Source: an uncultured Bacteroidota bacterium (GTDB taxonomy: Bacteria; Bacteroidota; Bacteroidia; Flavobacteriales; Flavobacteriaceae). Taken from it: a DNA stretch of 64,000 nt. How positions within the stretch are numbered: position 1 is the first letter of the stretch; each line of letters opens with the position of its first letter. The notes below the pieces were generated by a model. It was not told the origin of the DNA. It was given only the letters and a program-made list of their open reading frames with translations, and ran no database searches. The DNA is taken from the NCBI GenBank assembly GCA_902582405.1, contig CACHSA010000002.1, forward strand, positions 62,001 to 126,000, written 5' to 3'. The position numbers and the translations under genes are program-made. Positions 25,919-35,143 of the stretch are shown here, one piece after another.

Positions 25919-26665
25919 ATGAAAAAAACTATTTTATCAATTTGTTTGTTTGTTTTATCTATTTTAAACATACAAGCACAGGAAATATGGATGACCTATG
26001 ATTTAAAAGTAAAAAAGGGAATGTCTGAAAAATTTGAGCAAGCAGCCGCAAAAAAAACGAGAATGTTTAATAAAGGTGCTGAAGACGCTATTTTTACTTT
26101 CCAGTATAGAGATGGTGAAAAACAAGGTCAATACCAAAGAGTTGTTGGTTATAAAGACTGGGATTTTATGAATAATCAAAATCCAAATGGAAAACAACAA
26201 AAATATTGGAGAGAAAATGTTTCTCAGTATATAGAGAGTCAAGAAGGATGGAAAGTTTGGGAAAGGTTGGTTGAAGTATCCCACAACTGGAATCCCGAAA
26301 CTACTTTCAAACATATGTATGTTTTAAGAAGATTCATTAAACCGGGGCATAACCAAGACGTATACAATTTCTTACAAAGAATGAAAATGGTGAGGGAAAA
26401 ATATAATTATACTGGCATCACAGGAGTTTTCAAGGTTTTATCAGGTGGTAACACAAGTGAATTTGTGATCTGTCAAGGATTTAATGAATTTGGAAAGCTT
26501 GGAGAATTTGAAGGAACAGATAAATCGCTACAAGAACTTTACAATGAAATGTTTGGATGGGGAGCGTATCGTAAAGATTCACGAACCTACAATAGAGCCT
26601 TGGAGATGTATAGTAGAACAACTCAAAGAATGACTTTTATGGAAGAATTAAGCACTAAACTGTAA
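25919..26665 (+). CDS. Exported protein of unknown function
   Basis: 248 residues from the ATG at 25919 (the track start at 25892 would place nine extra residues before the signal). The signal peptide is MKKTILSICLFVLSILNIQAQ. The mature part seems to be two similar halves: IWMTYDLKVKKGMSEKFEQAAAKKTRMF and MYVLRRFIKPGHNQDVYNFLQRMKMV. Each is a strand-helix followed by strands. This suggests a duplicated ferredoxin-like (dimeric alpha-beta barrel) fold, but that is inference. A bidirectional terminator separates it from the convergent susD gene. Confidence 0.72.
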   Translation: MKKTILSICLFVLSILNIQAQEIWMTYDLKVKKGMSEKFEQAAAKKTRMFNKGAEDAIFTFQYRDGEKQGQYQRVVGYKDWDFMNNQNPNGKQQKYWRENVSQYIESQEGWKVWERLVEVSHNWNPETTFKHMYVLRRFIKPGHNQDVYNFLQRMKMVREKYNYTGITGVFKVLSGGNTSEFVICQGFNEFGKLGEFEGTDKSLQELYNEMFGWGAYRKDSRTYNRALEMYSRTTQRMTFMEELSTKL

Positions 26666-26681
26666 AGGCAAATTAAAATTT

Positions 26682-26707
26682 AAAACCCTCTATTTTGAGG
26701 GTTTTTT
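26682..26707. terminator. Bidirectional intrinsic terminator
   Basis: AAAACCCTC, loop TATTTT, GAGGGTTTT, then more T on the plus strand and an A-run on the left, so it can work both ways. The 9-bp stem sits 17 bases after the exported protein and overlaps the last codon of the convergent susD gene. Confidence 0.88.
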
Positions 26708-28022
26708 AATACCCAGGATTTTGAGTCATTTCTGAATTACTGTCCATTTCACTTTGTGGAATGGGTAGTAATAATTTTGGATCATTAGATTGAAGACTTC
26801 CAACATTTTTACCAAGTCTTTTGTGATCATGGATAAGGTGACCCTCAAAAGCAAGCTCAAGCTGCCTTTCATTAAAGATAACATCTATACTAAGCTCTGA
26901 TAATGGTTTTGCATTAGATCTTGCTCTTAATGTATTTATCTCAGAAAGGGGTGTCATACCCTCAGAACTGGAAAGTCTAAAATTTGACTCAGCCCTAATT
27001 AGGTGCATCTCCGCCATTCTAAAAACAGGTACATTTCCATACTGATTTGTGAATTTTGAAGTAAGAGTTCCTCCATTGTCAGGACTAACGTAATTAAAAG
27101 AATACCTCGCATCATTTAAATCGTCTCCAAAAAGTTCAAAATATGCTGGTTGCAAAGTGATATCTCCCTGCCTTCCTCCATTTGACTGGGAAGCATAAAA
27201 TATTATACACTGGTTGGTTCCTCCTTGACTAGTTACTTGAAATGCAAAGATATCTTCAACTCCATCAACGTCGTTGTTAAATGCACCTGCAAAAGTATCA
27301 GCTAACTCGTGACCACTATTTACAATTACATCATGGGCTGCATCCAAAGCATCGCTATACTGTGAGCGTTGAAGGTAGACTCTTGCGAGTAAAGCTTTAG
27401 CAGCATATTTATCTGCAAAAAAATCATTTGATTGAGGTAATAGGTTATATGATTCATTTAAATCAGAAATTATTTGATTATAGATTTCTTCTTCAGAGCT
27501 TCTTTGTTTGTTAAGGTCAGAGCTGTAATCCACGATTCCCTCTGTTCGTAAAGGTACTCCTCCAAAATGTCTTACTAGATCAAAATAAGCGAGAGCCCTA
27601 AGAAACTTAGCCTCACCTTCAACTCTATTACTTTCATTTGTTTGATTAATCACAGTTATGTTATCTATAACTAGATTCGCTTGATTTATTACTTCGTATG
27701 AATTTTGCCACAATCCTTCAACAAATGAATTATCTATTAGGATGTTTTTTGTAAAAATTTGCCTTGGCTCTAAAAATGTCCCCTCCCATGATATCTGATC
27801 AGATGCGCCTAGCAAATCAGATATCACATGATTTCGGCCACCAAATGATGCACTTTGACCAGCTTCTTCATAAGTTCCAATTAATATGTTTTTTATGGTA
27901 TTTTCTTCCGAAAGAGCTTTATCTACAGATATACTTTGTGCTGGTTCAATATCCAACTTTTGATCGCAAGACAATAAAGCCAAACAAAAAATTACTTTTA
28001 AAGTTTCTTTTATTTTTCTCAT
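26706..28022 (-). CDS. RagB/SusD family nutrient-uptake lipoprotein
   Basis: 438 residues with the lipoprotein signal KETLKVIFCLALLSCDQKL. SusD traits are VEGEAKFLRALAYFDLVRHFGGVPL (TPR helices) and YAAKALLARVYLQRSQY, and the C-terminus carries RMAEMHLIRAESNFRLS, FNERQLELAFEGHLIHDHKRLG and LPIPQSEMDSNSEMTQNPGY. It is a surface glycan- or peptide-binding lid for the SusC barrel encoded 7 bases upstream. It is at the short end of the family. No glycosidase, peptidase, sigma or hybrid sensor gene is adjacent, so the ligand is unknown. Confidence 0.95.
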   Translation of the reverse strand: MRKIKETLKVIFCLALLSCDQKLDIEPAQSISVDKALSEENTIKNILIGTYEEAGQSASFGGRNHVISDLLGASDQISWEGTFLEPRQIFTKNILIDNSFVEGLWQNSYEVINQANLVIDNITVINQTNESNRVEGEAKFLRALAYFDLVRHFGGVPLRTEGIVDYSSDLNKQRSSEEEIYNQIISDLNESYNLLPQSNDFFADKYAAKALLARVYLQRSQYSDALDAAHDVIVNSGHELADTFAGAFNNDVDGVEDIFAFQVTSQGGTNQCIIFYASQSNGGRQGDITLQPAYFELFGDDLNDARYSFNYVSPDNGGTLTSKFTNQYGNVPVFRMAEMHLIRAESNFRLSSSEGMTPLSEINTLRARSNAKPLSELSIDVIFNERQLELAFEGHLIHDHKRLGKNVGSLQSNDPKLLLPIPQSEMDSNSEMTQNPGY

Positions 28023-28029
28023 AATTAAA

Positions 28030-31023
28030 TTAAAAACCTAAGTTTAAACCAATTGATATCGTCCTAGCCGCAGGAGCAGAATAAAAAACTTGTCCAATCC
28101 CACCAGCGTCAGTTCTAGATTCTGGATCATATCCAGAATAATTTGTGAACGTTAAAAGATTAAATCCTGACAAGTAGACCCTCGCATTTTTTAATTTCAA
28201 TCTTTCATTAATTTTTTCTGAAAAATTATATCCAACAGTAAGATTACGTAATCTAATGAAATCTCCATCTTCAAGATATCTTGTAGAATGACCAGTTCCA
28301 TTTGACCATCCCAGTCTTGCTTGAGGAACATCTGTCTCATCCCCAGGATTTTGCCATCTGTTTAGCTGATCTTTTGTTTGATTATCAAACCAATCACCAT
28401 TTGCAGACTGAAACCTACCAGCAGAATTGTATATGCTAGCTCCAAACTCTCCTTGGAAAATTAAAGTGAAGTCAAAATTTTTATAGGTTAAAGTGTTTGT
28501 AAGACCGAAAATGAATTTAGGCAGCGGGTTTCCAGCGACTATCCTTTTTGCATCAGTGTATTTGTTTGTAGTAGATTTGTTTAATGTTCCGTTTTCATCT
28601 GTATTTAAATAATAAAGGGCATCTCCATTTTGAGAATCAACACCAGCATACTCAGGTAAGTAAAAAGAATAGAGTGGCTCTCCTTCCCTAAGAATATTTC
28701 TAGAATTTATAACATCATTCCCTCCTGGCAAGGTAACTACCTCACTAGTATTAATTCCAACATTAAAACTTGTTTTCCAATTGAAATCTTCCTTTACAAT
28801 ATTTTTAGTATCCAATAGGAATTCAAGACCTGAATTCTTAAGCCTACCAATATTTTTTGTTATGCTTGACGCACCAGAAGAAAGTGGGAGGGGCTGATCA
28901 AAAAGAAGGTTATCGGTATCCTTGTTATAATAAGTTATTTCTCCAGAAATTTTATTTTCCAGAATTCCAAATTGTAAAGAAATATCTGTTTGCGCTGAAC
29001 TTTCCCATGAAAGCTGTGCGTTTTCGGCCTGAATTGGAGCAATCCCCGGCCTTTGATTATATGAAACCCCACCAAATAGTCCTCGTGAAGCAAAATTTCC
29101 AATTTCAGCATTCCCGACTTGCCCCCAACTAGCTCTAAATTTTAAAAAATTAATTAATCCATTATCTGCAAGAAAATCTTCCTCCGAAAGAATCCATCCA
29201 GCAGAAAATGACGGAAATGTTCCATATTGGGCATTTTTCCCAAATCGAGATGAACCGTCGTAACGAAGTCCTAACTTCAGCAAATATTTATTTTTAAAAG
29301 AATATGTTACTCTTGAAAAATATGAGAGAAAACTATAGGCGGTTGTACTTCCACTTCCAGAGGTTATTTCTGCAGCACTTGATAAAGTTTGAAAATCATC
29401 CGTTGGAAATTGTTCTCCTTGAACACTTGTAAAACGTCGATTGCTCTCGTTGTATTCAGTCCCTAAAACAGCATTTAAAATATGGTCTTCACCAAAATTT
29501 TTGTCATAGGTCAGATAATTTGAAAAAATATAATTTTCTGTTTGAACGTTGGTGGCTGTACCTTCTCCATTGGTAGACTGAAAAGGTGTTTTACTACCTC
29601 TAAACTGGTCTTCAGTTTGAGCAAACGAATCGAAAGCAAAGCTTGATGTAAATTTTAGATTAGGAATAATTTTATAGTCTCCTGAAATTTTTCCAGTTGC
29701 TCTTCTTATAATAGTAGCGAAGAAACCATATTTGTCCTCTAGTAAAAAATTTGCATATACAGTATTTGTAAAAGGTTCGCCATCAAGAAAAGCTGGTGAG
29801 ATCGGAGCCTGAGCAATAGCTTGAAGAGGGGTTACAAAGGCATTATCATTTGCAATTCTATCTATTTTTGAACGATTAAAACCTAGATTCATTGACAATG
29901 AAAACTTATCAGAAAAATTATGACTGACATTTGTTCTAGCGTTAATTTTTGTCAATTCATTACCTCTAACAATACCTTTTGTATCGTTATAGGATACTGA
30001 AAAATAATAGTTCGTTTTTTCACTTCCCCCAGACATAGAAATATCTGCATCTCTTGTATGCCCATCAACCAAAGCAATTTTTTCCCAATCAGTATCATAC
30101 GCACCTTCTTGCCATGTATAATCAGAATATCTGTCAAACCTTGCTTCTGCATAGGCAGCTCCATTACCTGGCCAACCACCATATGCAAGACCATTTTCAG
30201 CAGCCTCAGTGAAAATTTCTATATATTCATCTGCATTCATCCATTCTCTTGTTTTAGCTGGAGAACTAAAACCATTTGAAAAATTAATATTAAAGCTTGC
30301 TTCTCCAGATCTTCCTTTTTTTGTTGTTATGATAACTACACCATTTGCTCCTCTCGATCCGTAAATTGAAGCAGCAGATGCATCTTTAAGTATATCTATG
30401 GACTCAATTTCTGACGGGTTTAAGGTAATTAGAGGGTTGGTAGGAGCGCCATTGCTTGACTCATCATCATTAATCAACGGAACACCGTCAAGAACATACA
30501 AAGGGTCTGAGCCCGCACTTATACTAGATTGACCTCTTATTCGAAAATTTAATCCTGCCTCTACTTTACCGTTAGTCTGATTAATTTGTACGCCCGCCAC
30601 TCTTCCTGTGATAGCATTAAACAGGTTTGGTGTCGGGACATCACTTAAATCCTCCGAAGTTACTCTTGCAACGTTATCAGTTAAAGTTACCTTTTTTTGA
30701 GATCCATATCCAACAACCACTACTTCAGCTAATTCATTTGAAGGATTAAGTGTGACATCTATTTTATCTTGTTCCCCTACAAGAATTGTAATAGATCCAT
30801 ATCCCACAAAACTAAATTCTAAGCTGGAATTTTCATCTATATCAATTGTATAATTCCCATCAAAATCTGTACTTACACCGTTGGTTGTTCCAACTTCAAC
30901 TACTGAAGCACCTGGCAGTGGAATGCCAATTTCATCAACAACGACACCGGTAATCGTTTTTTGACCTGTGAGGATCGTCATAAATAATATGCTAAATAAA
31001 AATGAAAAAAATATTTTACTCAT
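28030..31023 (-). CDS. SusC/RagA family TonB-linked outer membrane receptor
   Basis: 997 residues. Signal peptide (ILFMTILTGQ), carboxypeptidase-regulatory-like domain (KTITGVVVDEIGIPLPGASVVEVGT, residues about 20-100), then a plug domain with VVVVGYGSQKK, VLDGVPLINDDES and DILKDASAASIYGSRGANGV. A 22-strand barrel ends with an aromatic C-terminus (ISIGLNLGF). It imports the ligand captured by the SusD protein encoded 7 bases downstream. A TATATTTG -7 element lies about 20 bases upstream. The pair is an orphan nutrient-uptake module without enzymes nearby. Confidence 0.96.
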   Translation of the reverse strand: MSKIFFSFLFSILFMTILTGQKTITGVVVDEIGIPLPGASVVEVGTTNGVSTDFDGNYTIDIDENSSLEFSFVGYGSITILVGEQDKIDVTLNPSNELAEVVVVGYGSQKKVTLTDNVARVTSEDLSDVPTPNLFNAITGRVAGVQINQTNGKVEAGLNFRIRGQSSISAGSDPLYVLDGVPLINDDESSNGAPTNPLITLNPSEIESIDILKDASAASIYGSRGANGVVIITTKKGRSGEASFNINFSNGFSSPAKTREWMNADEYIEIFTEAAENGLAYGGWPGNGAAYAEARFDRYSDYTWQEGAYDTDWEKIALVDGHTRDADISMSGGSEKTNYYFSVSYNDTKGIVRGNELTKINARTNVSHNFSDKFSLSMNLGFNRSKIDRIANDNAFVTPLQAIAQAPISPAFLDGEPFTNTVYANFLLEDKYGFFATIIRRATGKISGDYKIIPNLKFTSSFAFDSFAQTEDQFRGSKTPFQSTNGEGTATNVQTENYIFSNYLTYDKNFGEDHILNAVLGTEYNESNRRFTSVQGEQFPTDDFQTLSSAAEITSGSGSTTAYSFLSYFSRVTYSFKNKYLLKLGLRYDGSSRFGKNAQYGTFPSFSAGWILSEEDFLADNGLINFLKFRASWGQVGNAEIGNFASRGLFGGVSYNQRPGIAPIQAENAQLSWESSAQTDISLQFGILENKISGEITYYNKDTDNLLFDQPLPLSSGASSITKNIGRLKNSGLEFLLDTKNIVKEDFNWKTSFNVGINTSEVVTLPGGNDVINSRNILREGEPLYSFYLPEYAGVDSQNGDALYYLNTDENGTLNKSTTNKYTDAKRIVAGNPLPKFIFGLTNTLTYKNFDFTLIFQGEFGASIYNSAGRFQSANGDWFDNQTKDQLNRWQNPGDETDVPQARLGWSNGTGHSTRYLEDGDFIRLRNLTVGYNFSEKINERLKLKNARVYLSGFNLLTFTNYSGYDPESRTDAGGIGQVFYSAPAARTISIGLNLGF

Positions 31024-31043
31024 TGATTGCAGTTGGTTAAATG

Positions 31044-31051
31044 CAAATATA
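31044..31051 (-). promoter_or_regulatory. -7 promoter element for susC-susD
   Basis: The minus strand reads TATATTTG, 20 bases before the susC ATG. No TTG at the -33 distance is seen, so an activator or a degenerate -33 is possible. Confidence 0.5.
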
Positions 31052-31112
31052 TGATATTTAAATTTTTTTTGGATTGATTATATTTCAAGCATGGTGATTC
31101 CTGAGATGATTT

Positions 31113-32063
31113 TTATCTAGACTTAAATTTTTTTAAACTGTCTATTAATTTAGGAACCACATCGAAAGCATCACCAACAATACCGTAATCAGCCGCTTTA
31201 AAAAAAGGAGCTTCAGGGTCATTATTGATAACAACCTTGCATTTTGACGCATTTATACCTGCAAGATGCTGGATTGCACCGGATACCCCAATCGCAATAT
31301 ATAAATTTGATGCAACCGGTTTACCTGTTTGACCTACATGCTCGCTGTGTGGTCTCCACCCCATGTCAGAAACTGGCTTTGAACAAGCCGTAGCAGCTCC
31401 TAATATTTTTGCTAGGTCCTCAATTAAGGTCCAGTTTTCAGGACCTTTTAAACCCCTGCCGCCTGAAACTACGATTTCAGCATCAGCTATAGAAATTTTC
31501 TCTTTATCCTCTTTTACTGATTCAACTTTAAGTTTTGAGTCGATACTTTCAGGAATATAATCTTTTACTTCAAGTTTTCTTTCGCTTTTGTGTATACCGT
31601 ACGAATTATTTAAAATCCCTATAATTTTTTTGTTTGTCTTAAGTTCAGTAAATACAAATCCCTTGTTTGTAAATACACTTCTTTTTAAAACTAGTGGTGA
31701 AACACTCGAAGGAAATTCAACAACATTAGTAGCATAAGCCGCATCCAGCGAGATAGATACTACAGGAAAAATAAATCTTGAATCTGCACTAGATCCAGTT
31801 ATAAAAATTGTTCCGCCAAGGTCATTGAAATTTTTACATAATAGGTCGGCATATATTTTTGGATTAAACACATGATCAGTTTTAATGTTAATAAGTTTTT
31901 CAACACCATATTTTTGAATTTTAAGAGGATCTACTGCATTAAATGTAATTCCATATAAATTGGTTTTCATTTCATCAGCTAGTTTCCTACCGTATGAAGA
32001 CACCTCTAAGGCAGTTTTTTTGAAATTGCCATTTTCAGTTTCTAAATAAACTATAATCGCCAT
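31113..32063 (-). CDS. etfA: Electron transfer flavoprotein subunit alpha
   Basis: 316 residues. The C-terminal FAD domain is clear: SGGRGLKGPENWTLIEDLA, KPVSDMGWRPHSEHVGQTGKPVASNLYIA, GVSGAIQHLAGI and NNDPEAPFFKAADYGIVGD. With EtfB it accepts electrons from acyl-CoA dehydrogenases and passes them to ETF:quinone oxidoreductase. It follows etfB by one base. The presence of 3-hydroxyacyl-CoA dehydrogenase and thiolase genes close by supports a beta-oxidation or short-chain acyl-CoA role. Confidence 0.96.
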   Translation of the reverse strand: MAIIVYLETENGNFKKTALEVSSYGRKLADEMKTNLYGITFNAVDPLKIQKYGVEKLINIKTDHVFNPKIYADLLCKNFNDLGGTIFITGSSADSRFIFPVVSISLDAAYATNVVEFPSSVSPLVLKRSVFTNKGFVFTELKTNKKIIGILNNSYGIHKSERKLEVKDYIPESIDSKLKVESVKEDKEKISIADAEIVVSGGRGLKGPENWTLIEDLAKILGAATACSKPVSDMGWRPHSEHVGQTGKPVASNLYIAIGVSGAIQHLAGINASKCKVVINNDPEAPFFKAADYGIVGDAFDVVPKLIDSLKKFKSR

Positions 32064-32064
32064 A

Positions 32065-32811
32065 CTAAATTACTTTTGCTTCATTGTGTAACAAATCTAT
32101 CAAATCATCAATTTTTTCAGGATTAACAAGTTTTACTTCACCTTTTGGTGGAAGCTTTTCGTATTTAACAGTTTGCGTTTGACACCTTTGGTATTTAGCC
32201 TCAATAATGGTTAATGGCTTTTTTCTAGACATCATAATACCTCTCATATTGGGAATTATTAAATCACTTTCTTCAACAAGTCCTTTTTGGCCACCAATCA
32301 CAAGAGGTAGAGTCCCAGATATTTCTTCCTTACCCCCATCTGTTTCTCTAGTTGCTTTGAAATTTGATTGACTTACTTCTAGGCTTACACAGTTGCTGAC
32401 ATAATTTGCATTTATTAAAGTTGCTATCATACCTGGGACCATTCCTCCGTTGTAGTCGATAGATTCCCTTCCTGCAATTATTAGATTATATTCTTTGTCC
32501 TTTACAAAATCAGAAATTTCTCTTGCAACCTGATTGGCATCCACTGGATTTGTGTCAACTCTAAAAGCTTGATCTGCACCAATAGCAAGAGCTTTTCTAA
32601 GTATAGGATCCGTATCAATCTTACCAACACATATAACATGCACTTCACAACTTTCCTTTTCTTTTAACCAGATTGCTCTAGTTAAACCAAATTCATCATT
32701 AGGATTAATTACGTACTGTATTCCTGATTTATCAAATCGAGTTTCATTTTCAATAAAATTAATTCTTGATGTTGTATCAGGAACGCTGCTAATACATACC
32801 AAAATCTTCAT
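32065..32811 (-). CDS. etfB: Electron transfer flavoprotein subunit beta
   Basis: 248 residues, typical. The N-terminus MKILVCISSVPDTTSRINF, the AMP-site segment IIAGRESIDYNGGMVPGMIA, and the recognition-loop strand LPLVIGGQKGLVEESDLIIPNMRGIMMSRKKPL are all family marks. It heads a two-gene unit with etfA. The next gene upstream on the same strand, the hydroxyacyl-CoA dehydrogenase, ends 70 bases away, so the three may be cotranscribed. Confidence 0.95.
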   Translation of the reverse strand: MKILVCISSVPDTTSRINFIENETRFDKSGIQYVINPNDEFGLTRAIWLKEKESCEVHVICVGKIDTDPILRKALAIGADQAFRVDTNPVDANQVAREISDFVKDKEYNLIIAGRESIDYNGGMVPGMIATLINANYVSNCVSLEVSQSNFKATRETDGGKEEISGTLPLVIGGQKGLVEESDLIIPNMRGIMMSRKKPLTIIEAKYQRCQTQTVKYEKLPPKGEVKLVNPEKIDDLIDLLHNEAKVI

Positions 32812-32881
32812 GTCTCTCTGAACTATTTAATTACACTTTAAAATTAAGTATTATTCTTGCATAATAAAATTTTTTATTCAT

Positions 32882-33769
32882 TTATATGTTAAATATTATT
32901 GGATAAGGTTTTTTTGGATCTTTATCGTAACCGTAAAAACCTCTTTTAGTCTTACATCCCAAATTTCCTTCTTCAACCATTTTAATAAGCAATTTGTTGG
33001 GTGAATATTTTTTATCGCCAAAACCATTTTCTAAGACTTTCAAAACTGATAAACAGACATCCAGTCCTATTAAATCAGCCAGTCTTAAAGGACCCATAGG
33101 GTGACCCATTCCTAATTTCATTATTTGATCAATACTATAAACATCTGCAACTCCCTGTGATAAAGTTTCAATTGCTTCATTTATCATTGAAAGTAAAATT
33201 CTATTTGAAACAAAACCTGGTGAATCCTTGACCACCAAAGGAATTTTATTAATTCTTGTAGTTAAAGATTTAGTTAGATCAACAGTTTTTTTACTTGTAT
33301 TACTACCAACTACAATTTCGACTAATGACATTACTGGAACTGGATTCATAAAATGCATGCCTATAATCCTCTCTGGATAACGAGTTTTATCTGCCAGACT
33401 TGATATAGATAATGATGACGTGTTGGATGAAATTATAACATCGCCTTTACATATAAAATCTAAATCTTTAATTATTTTTTTTTTCAGTTCAAAATTTTCA
33501 TGAACAGCTTCAATAATTAGGTCTGCCTTTTTAGCAGATTTATTTAATTCCTTCGTGAATAATATGTTTGATAATATATTTTTTTTTTGTTCGTCCTTGA
33601 TAACTCCTTTTCTTATTTGTCTATCAATATTAGTGGAAATTGTTTTTTTCGATTCAATTAATATTTCTTCACTTAAATCAATTAAACTTACTTCTAGGTC
33701 GTATTGAGCCATAATGTGTGCAATTCCTAAGCCCATTGTTCCTGCACCTATAATAGCGATTTGATTCAT
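32882..33769 (-). CDS. 3-hydroxybutyryl-CoA / 3-hydroxyacyl-CoA dehydrogenase
   Basis: 295 residues, the stand-alone short form. Rossmann motif IGAGTMGLGIAHIMA, NAD-binding strand SLIDL, catalytic region SSNTSSLSISSLA and GMHFMNPVPVMSLVEIV (His), and the C-terminal HMGHPMGPLRLADLIGLDV-like block. It oxidises L-3-hydroxyacyl-CoA to 3-oxoacyl-CoA, the step before the thiolase encoded at 35143-36324. A TAATTTTG -7 element is 17 bases upstream of the ATG. Confidence 0.93.
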   Translation of the reverse strand: MNQIAIIGAGTMGLGIAHIMAQYDLEVSLIDLSEEILIESKKTISTNIDRQIRKGVIKDEQKKNILSNILFTKELNKSAKKADLIIEAVHENFELKKKIIKDLDFICKGDVIISSNTSSLSISSLADKTRYPERIIGMHFMNPVPVMSLVEIVVGSNTSKKTVDLTKSLTTRINKIPLVVKDSPGFVSNRILLSMINEAIETLSQGVADVYSIDQIMKLGMGHPMGPLRLADLIGLDVCLSVLKVLENGFGDKKYSPNKLLIKMVEEGNLGCKTKRGFYGYDKDPKKPYPIIFNI

Positions 33770-33785
33770 TTTAAAATAATTTACC

Positions 33786-33793
33786 CAAAATTA
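33786..33793 (-). promoter_or_regulatory. -7 promoter element for the hydroxyacyl-CoA dehydrogenase gene
   Basis: The minus strand reads TAATTTTG (TAnnTTTG), 17 bases before the ATG at 33769. A TTG at 33812-33810 is 16 bases further upstream, a little short for the -33 element. Confidence 0.42.
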
Positions 33794-33867
33794 AAGTCTT
33801 GTTAATCTACAATATTATTTATTATTATAATTTAACGGTAGTTATTTTCATTAAAAACAACATACAA

Positions 33868-34476
33868 ATGTTAACCAATATAAAAACAATTGAAACAATA
33901 TTTAAAATGAAAGTTGCAGACAATAGAGCTTTTGTGTTAAACAAAATTGTAAATTATACACATAAAAAAATATCTGAAAACAAAATTCCAAAGCTGAACT
34001 TTATATGTACTCATAATTCAAGGAGAAGCCAATTTTGCCAGTTTTGGGCAACTTTTTTTTCTAATTATTACAATATTGAATGTAGAGTTTTTTCTGGCGG
34101 TACTTTTGAAACTCAAGTGAACAAAAATGTGATTAATAACATAAAGGATTACGGTTTCAGTATTAGTTTTAAAGAGTCAAATAATCCCATTTATTCCATA
34201 CATTATAAAAATTTAAATCTTGGTGATTATTTCTCAAAAATATACCTTGATTTAGAAAATCCAAAAAGTGAATTTGCAGCAATTATGACCTGCTCTGATG
34301 CAGAGAATAATTGTCCTTTAGTTGAAGGGGCAGAAATTAAGTTTTCCCTTCAATACGATGATCCAAAAAGGTACGATAAGTCAAAAATTGAAAAAACTGA
34401 GTACAAAAAAACTTCTGAAAAAATTGCCTCTGAGATGAATTATTTGTTTCATAAATTAAAATCCAATTATGAGTAA
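33868..34476 (+). CDS. Low-molecular-weight protein-tyrosine-phosphatase-like protein
   Basis: 202 residues from the ATG at 33868; the track start (33799) is a TTG that adds a hydrophobic but unconserved leader. The phosphate-binding loop C-x5-R is present in FICTHNSRRSQFCQ, and the C-terminal part has MTCSDAENNCPLVEG and LQYDDPKRYDKS, where the general-acid Asp would lie. It resembles Bacteroidota proteins annotated as arsenate reductase or protein-tyrosine-phosphatase. It is longer than the classic 150-residue family, with extra N-terminal helix. The lipoprotein gene that follows overlaps it by 8 bases. Confidence 0.78.
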   Translation: MLTNIKTIETIFKMKVADNRAFVLNKIVNYTHKKISENKIPKLNFICTHNSRRSQFCQFWATFFSNYYNIECRVFSGGTFETQVNKNVINNIKDYGFSISFKESNNPIYSIHYKNLNLGDYFSKIYLDLENPKSEFAAIMTCSDAENNCPLVEGAEIKFSLQYDDPKRYDKSKIEKTEYKKTSEKIASEMNYLFHKLKSNYE

Positions 34477-34741
34477 TTTTAAGTCAAATAGAATTATATT
34501 TTTAGTACTTGCTTTTACTTTGTTATCATGTAAAAAGGACGACATATGTGGGATAATAATTGATAAAGTCTTTATTGAAAATCGTTACTATTTTATATTT
34601 GATTCCGATACCTTCAATCAATTTGGTGGGACAAATGTAAACCAAACTATATATTATGTGCCCGATAACAGAAGTAGTGGTGAAATAAGCGAGGACATTT
34701 ATAATGAATTTAGTATTGGAGACGAATATTGTCAATCATAG
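34469..34741 (+). CDS. Small lipoprotein, unknown function
   Basis: 90 residues. The signal RIIFLVLAFTLLSCKKDD has a good lipobox (LLSC). The mature part is short and acidic with two further Cys (DDICG and GDEYCQS), perhaps forming a disulfide. It overlaps the phosphatase-like gene by 8 bases at its start, which suggests translational coupling, and overlaps the convergent gene by 6 bases at its end. I do not recognise a family. Confidence 0.65.
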   Translation: MSNFKSNRIIFLVLAFTLLSCKKDDICGIIIDKVFIENRYYFIFDSDTFNQFGGTNVNQTIYYVPDNRSSGEISEDIYNEFSIGDEYCQS

Positions 34742-35143
34742 TCTTTCCATTATAAATTCATAAGTGTCGGACAGAAAATTGATGTAATTGTCCCTAAATC
34801 CAACTTCAGATTTAAATGCTCCAATATATTCTTCTTTCACAGGAACAGGAATTTTTATCATTTTTGATTTATTGGAGTGTTCAATTATAAATTGAATGGT
34901 TATTTTAGAAGATAAAACAGGGTTTTCTCTAAGTTCTTTAATAACATATTTTAGTATTTCAATTGGCCATTGTTGAGATTCGAAACTTAAATTAAGTTCA
35001 TCAATTTCATTATTTGATGATTTAAATGCAATATCTGAGTTTACTCTTAACTCATACTTTTTTAAAAAATTGTCAAAGCTGTTTTCTTGTGTAAAAGAAA
35101 ATTGAGCTATAATTATTAAAAAAAATAAAAATTTGATGTTCAT
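34736..35143 (-). CDS. Exported protein of unknown function
   Basis: 135 residues with a signal peptide (MNIKFLFFLIIIAQFSFTQ). The mature part starts with a charged helix (NSFDNFLKKYELRV) and continues with alternating strands. No motif is recognised. Its start codon overlaps the thiolase stop by one base, so it is probably the last gene of the BASS transporter-thiolase unit. Confidence 0.62.
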   Translation of the reverse strand: MNIKFLFFLIIIAQFSFTQENSFDNFLKKYELRVNSDIAFKSSNNEIDELNLSFESQQWPIEILKYVIKELRENPVLSSKITIQFIIEHSNKSKMIKIPVPVKEEYIGAFKSEVGFRDNYINFLSDTYEFIMERL

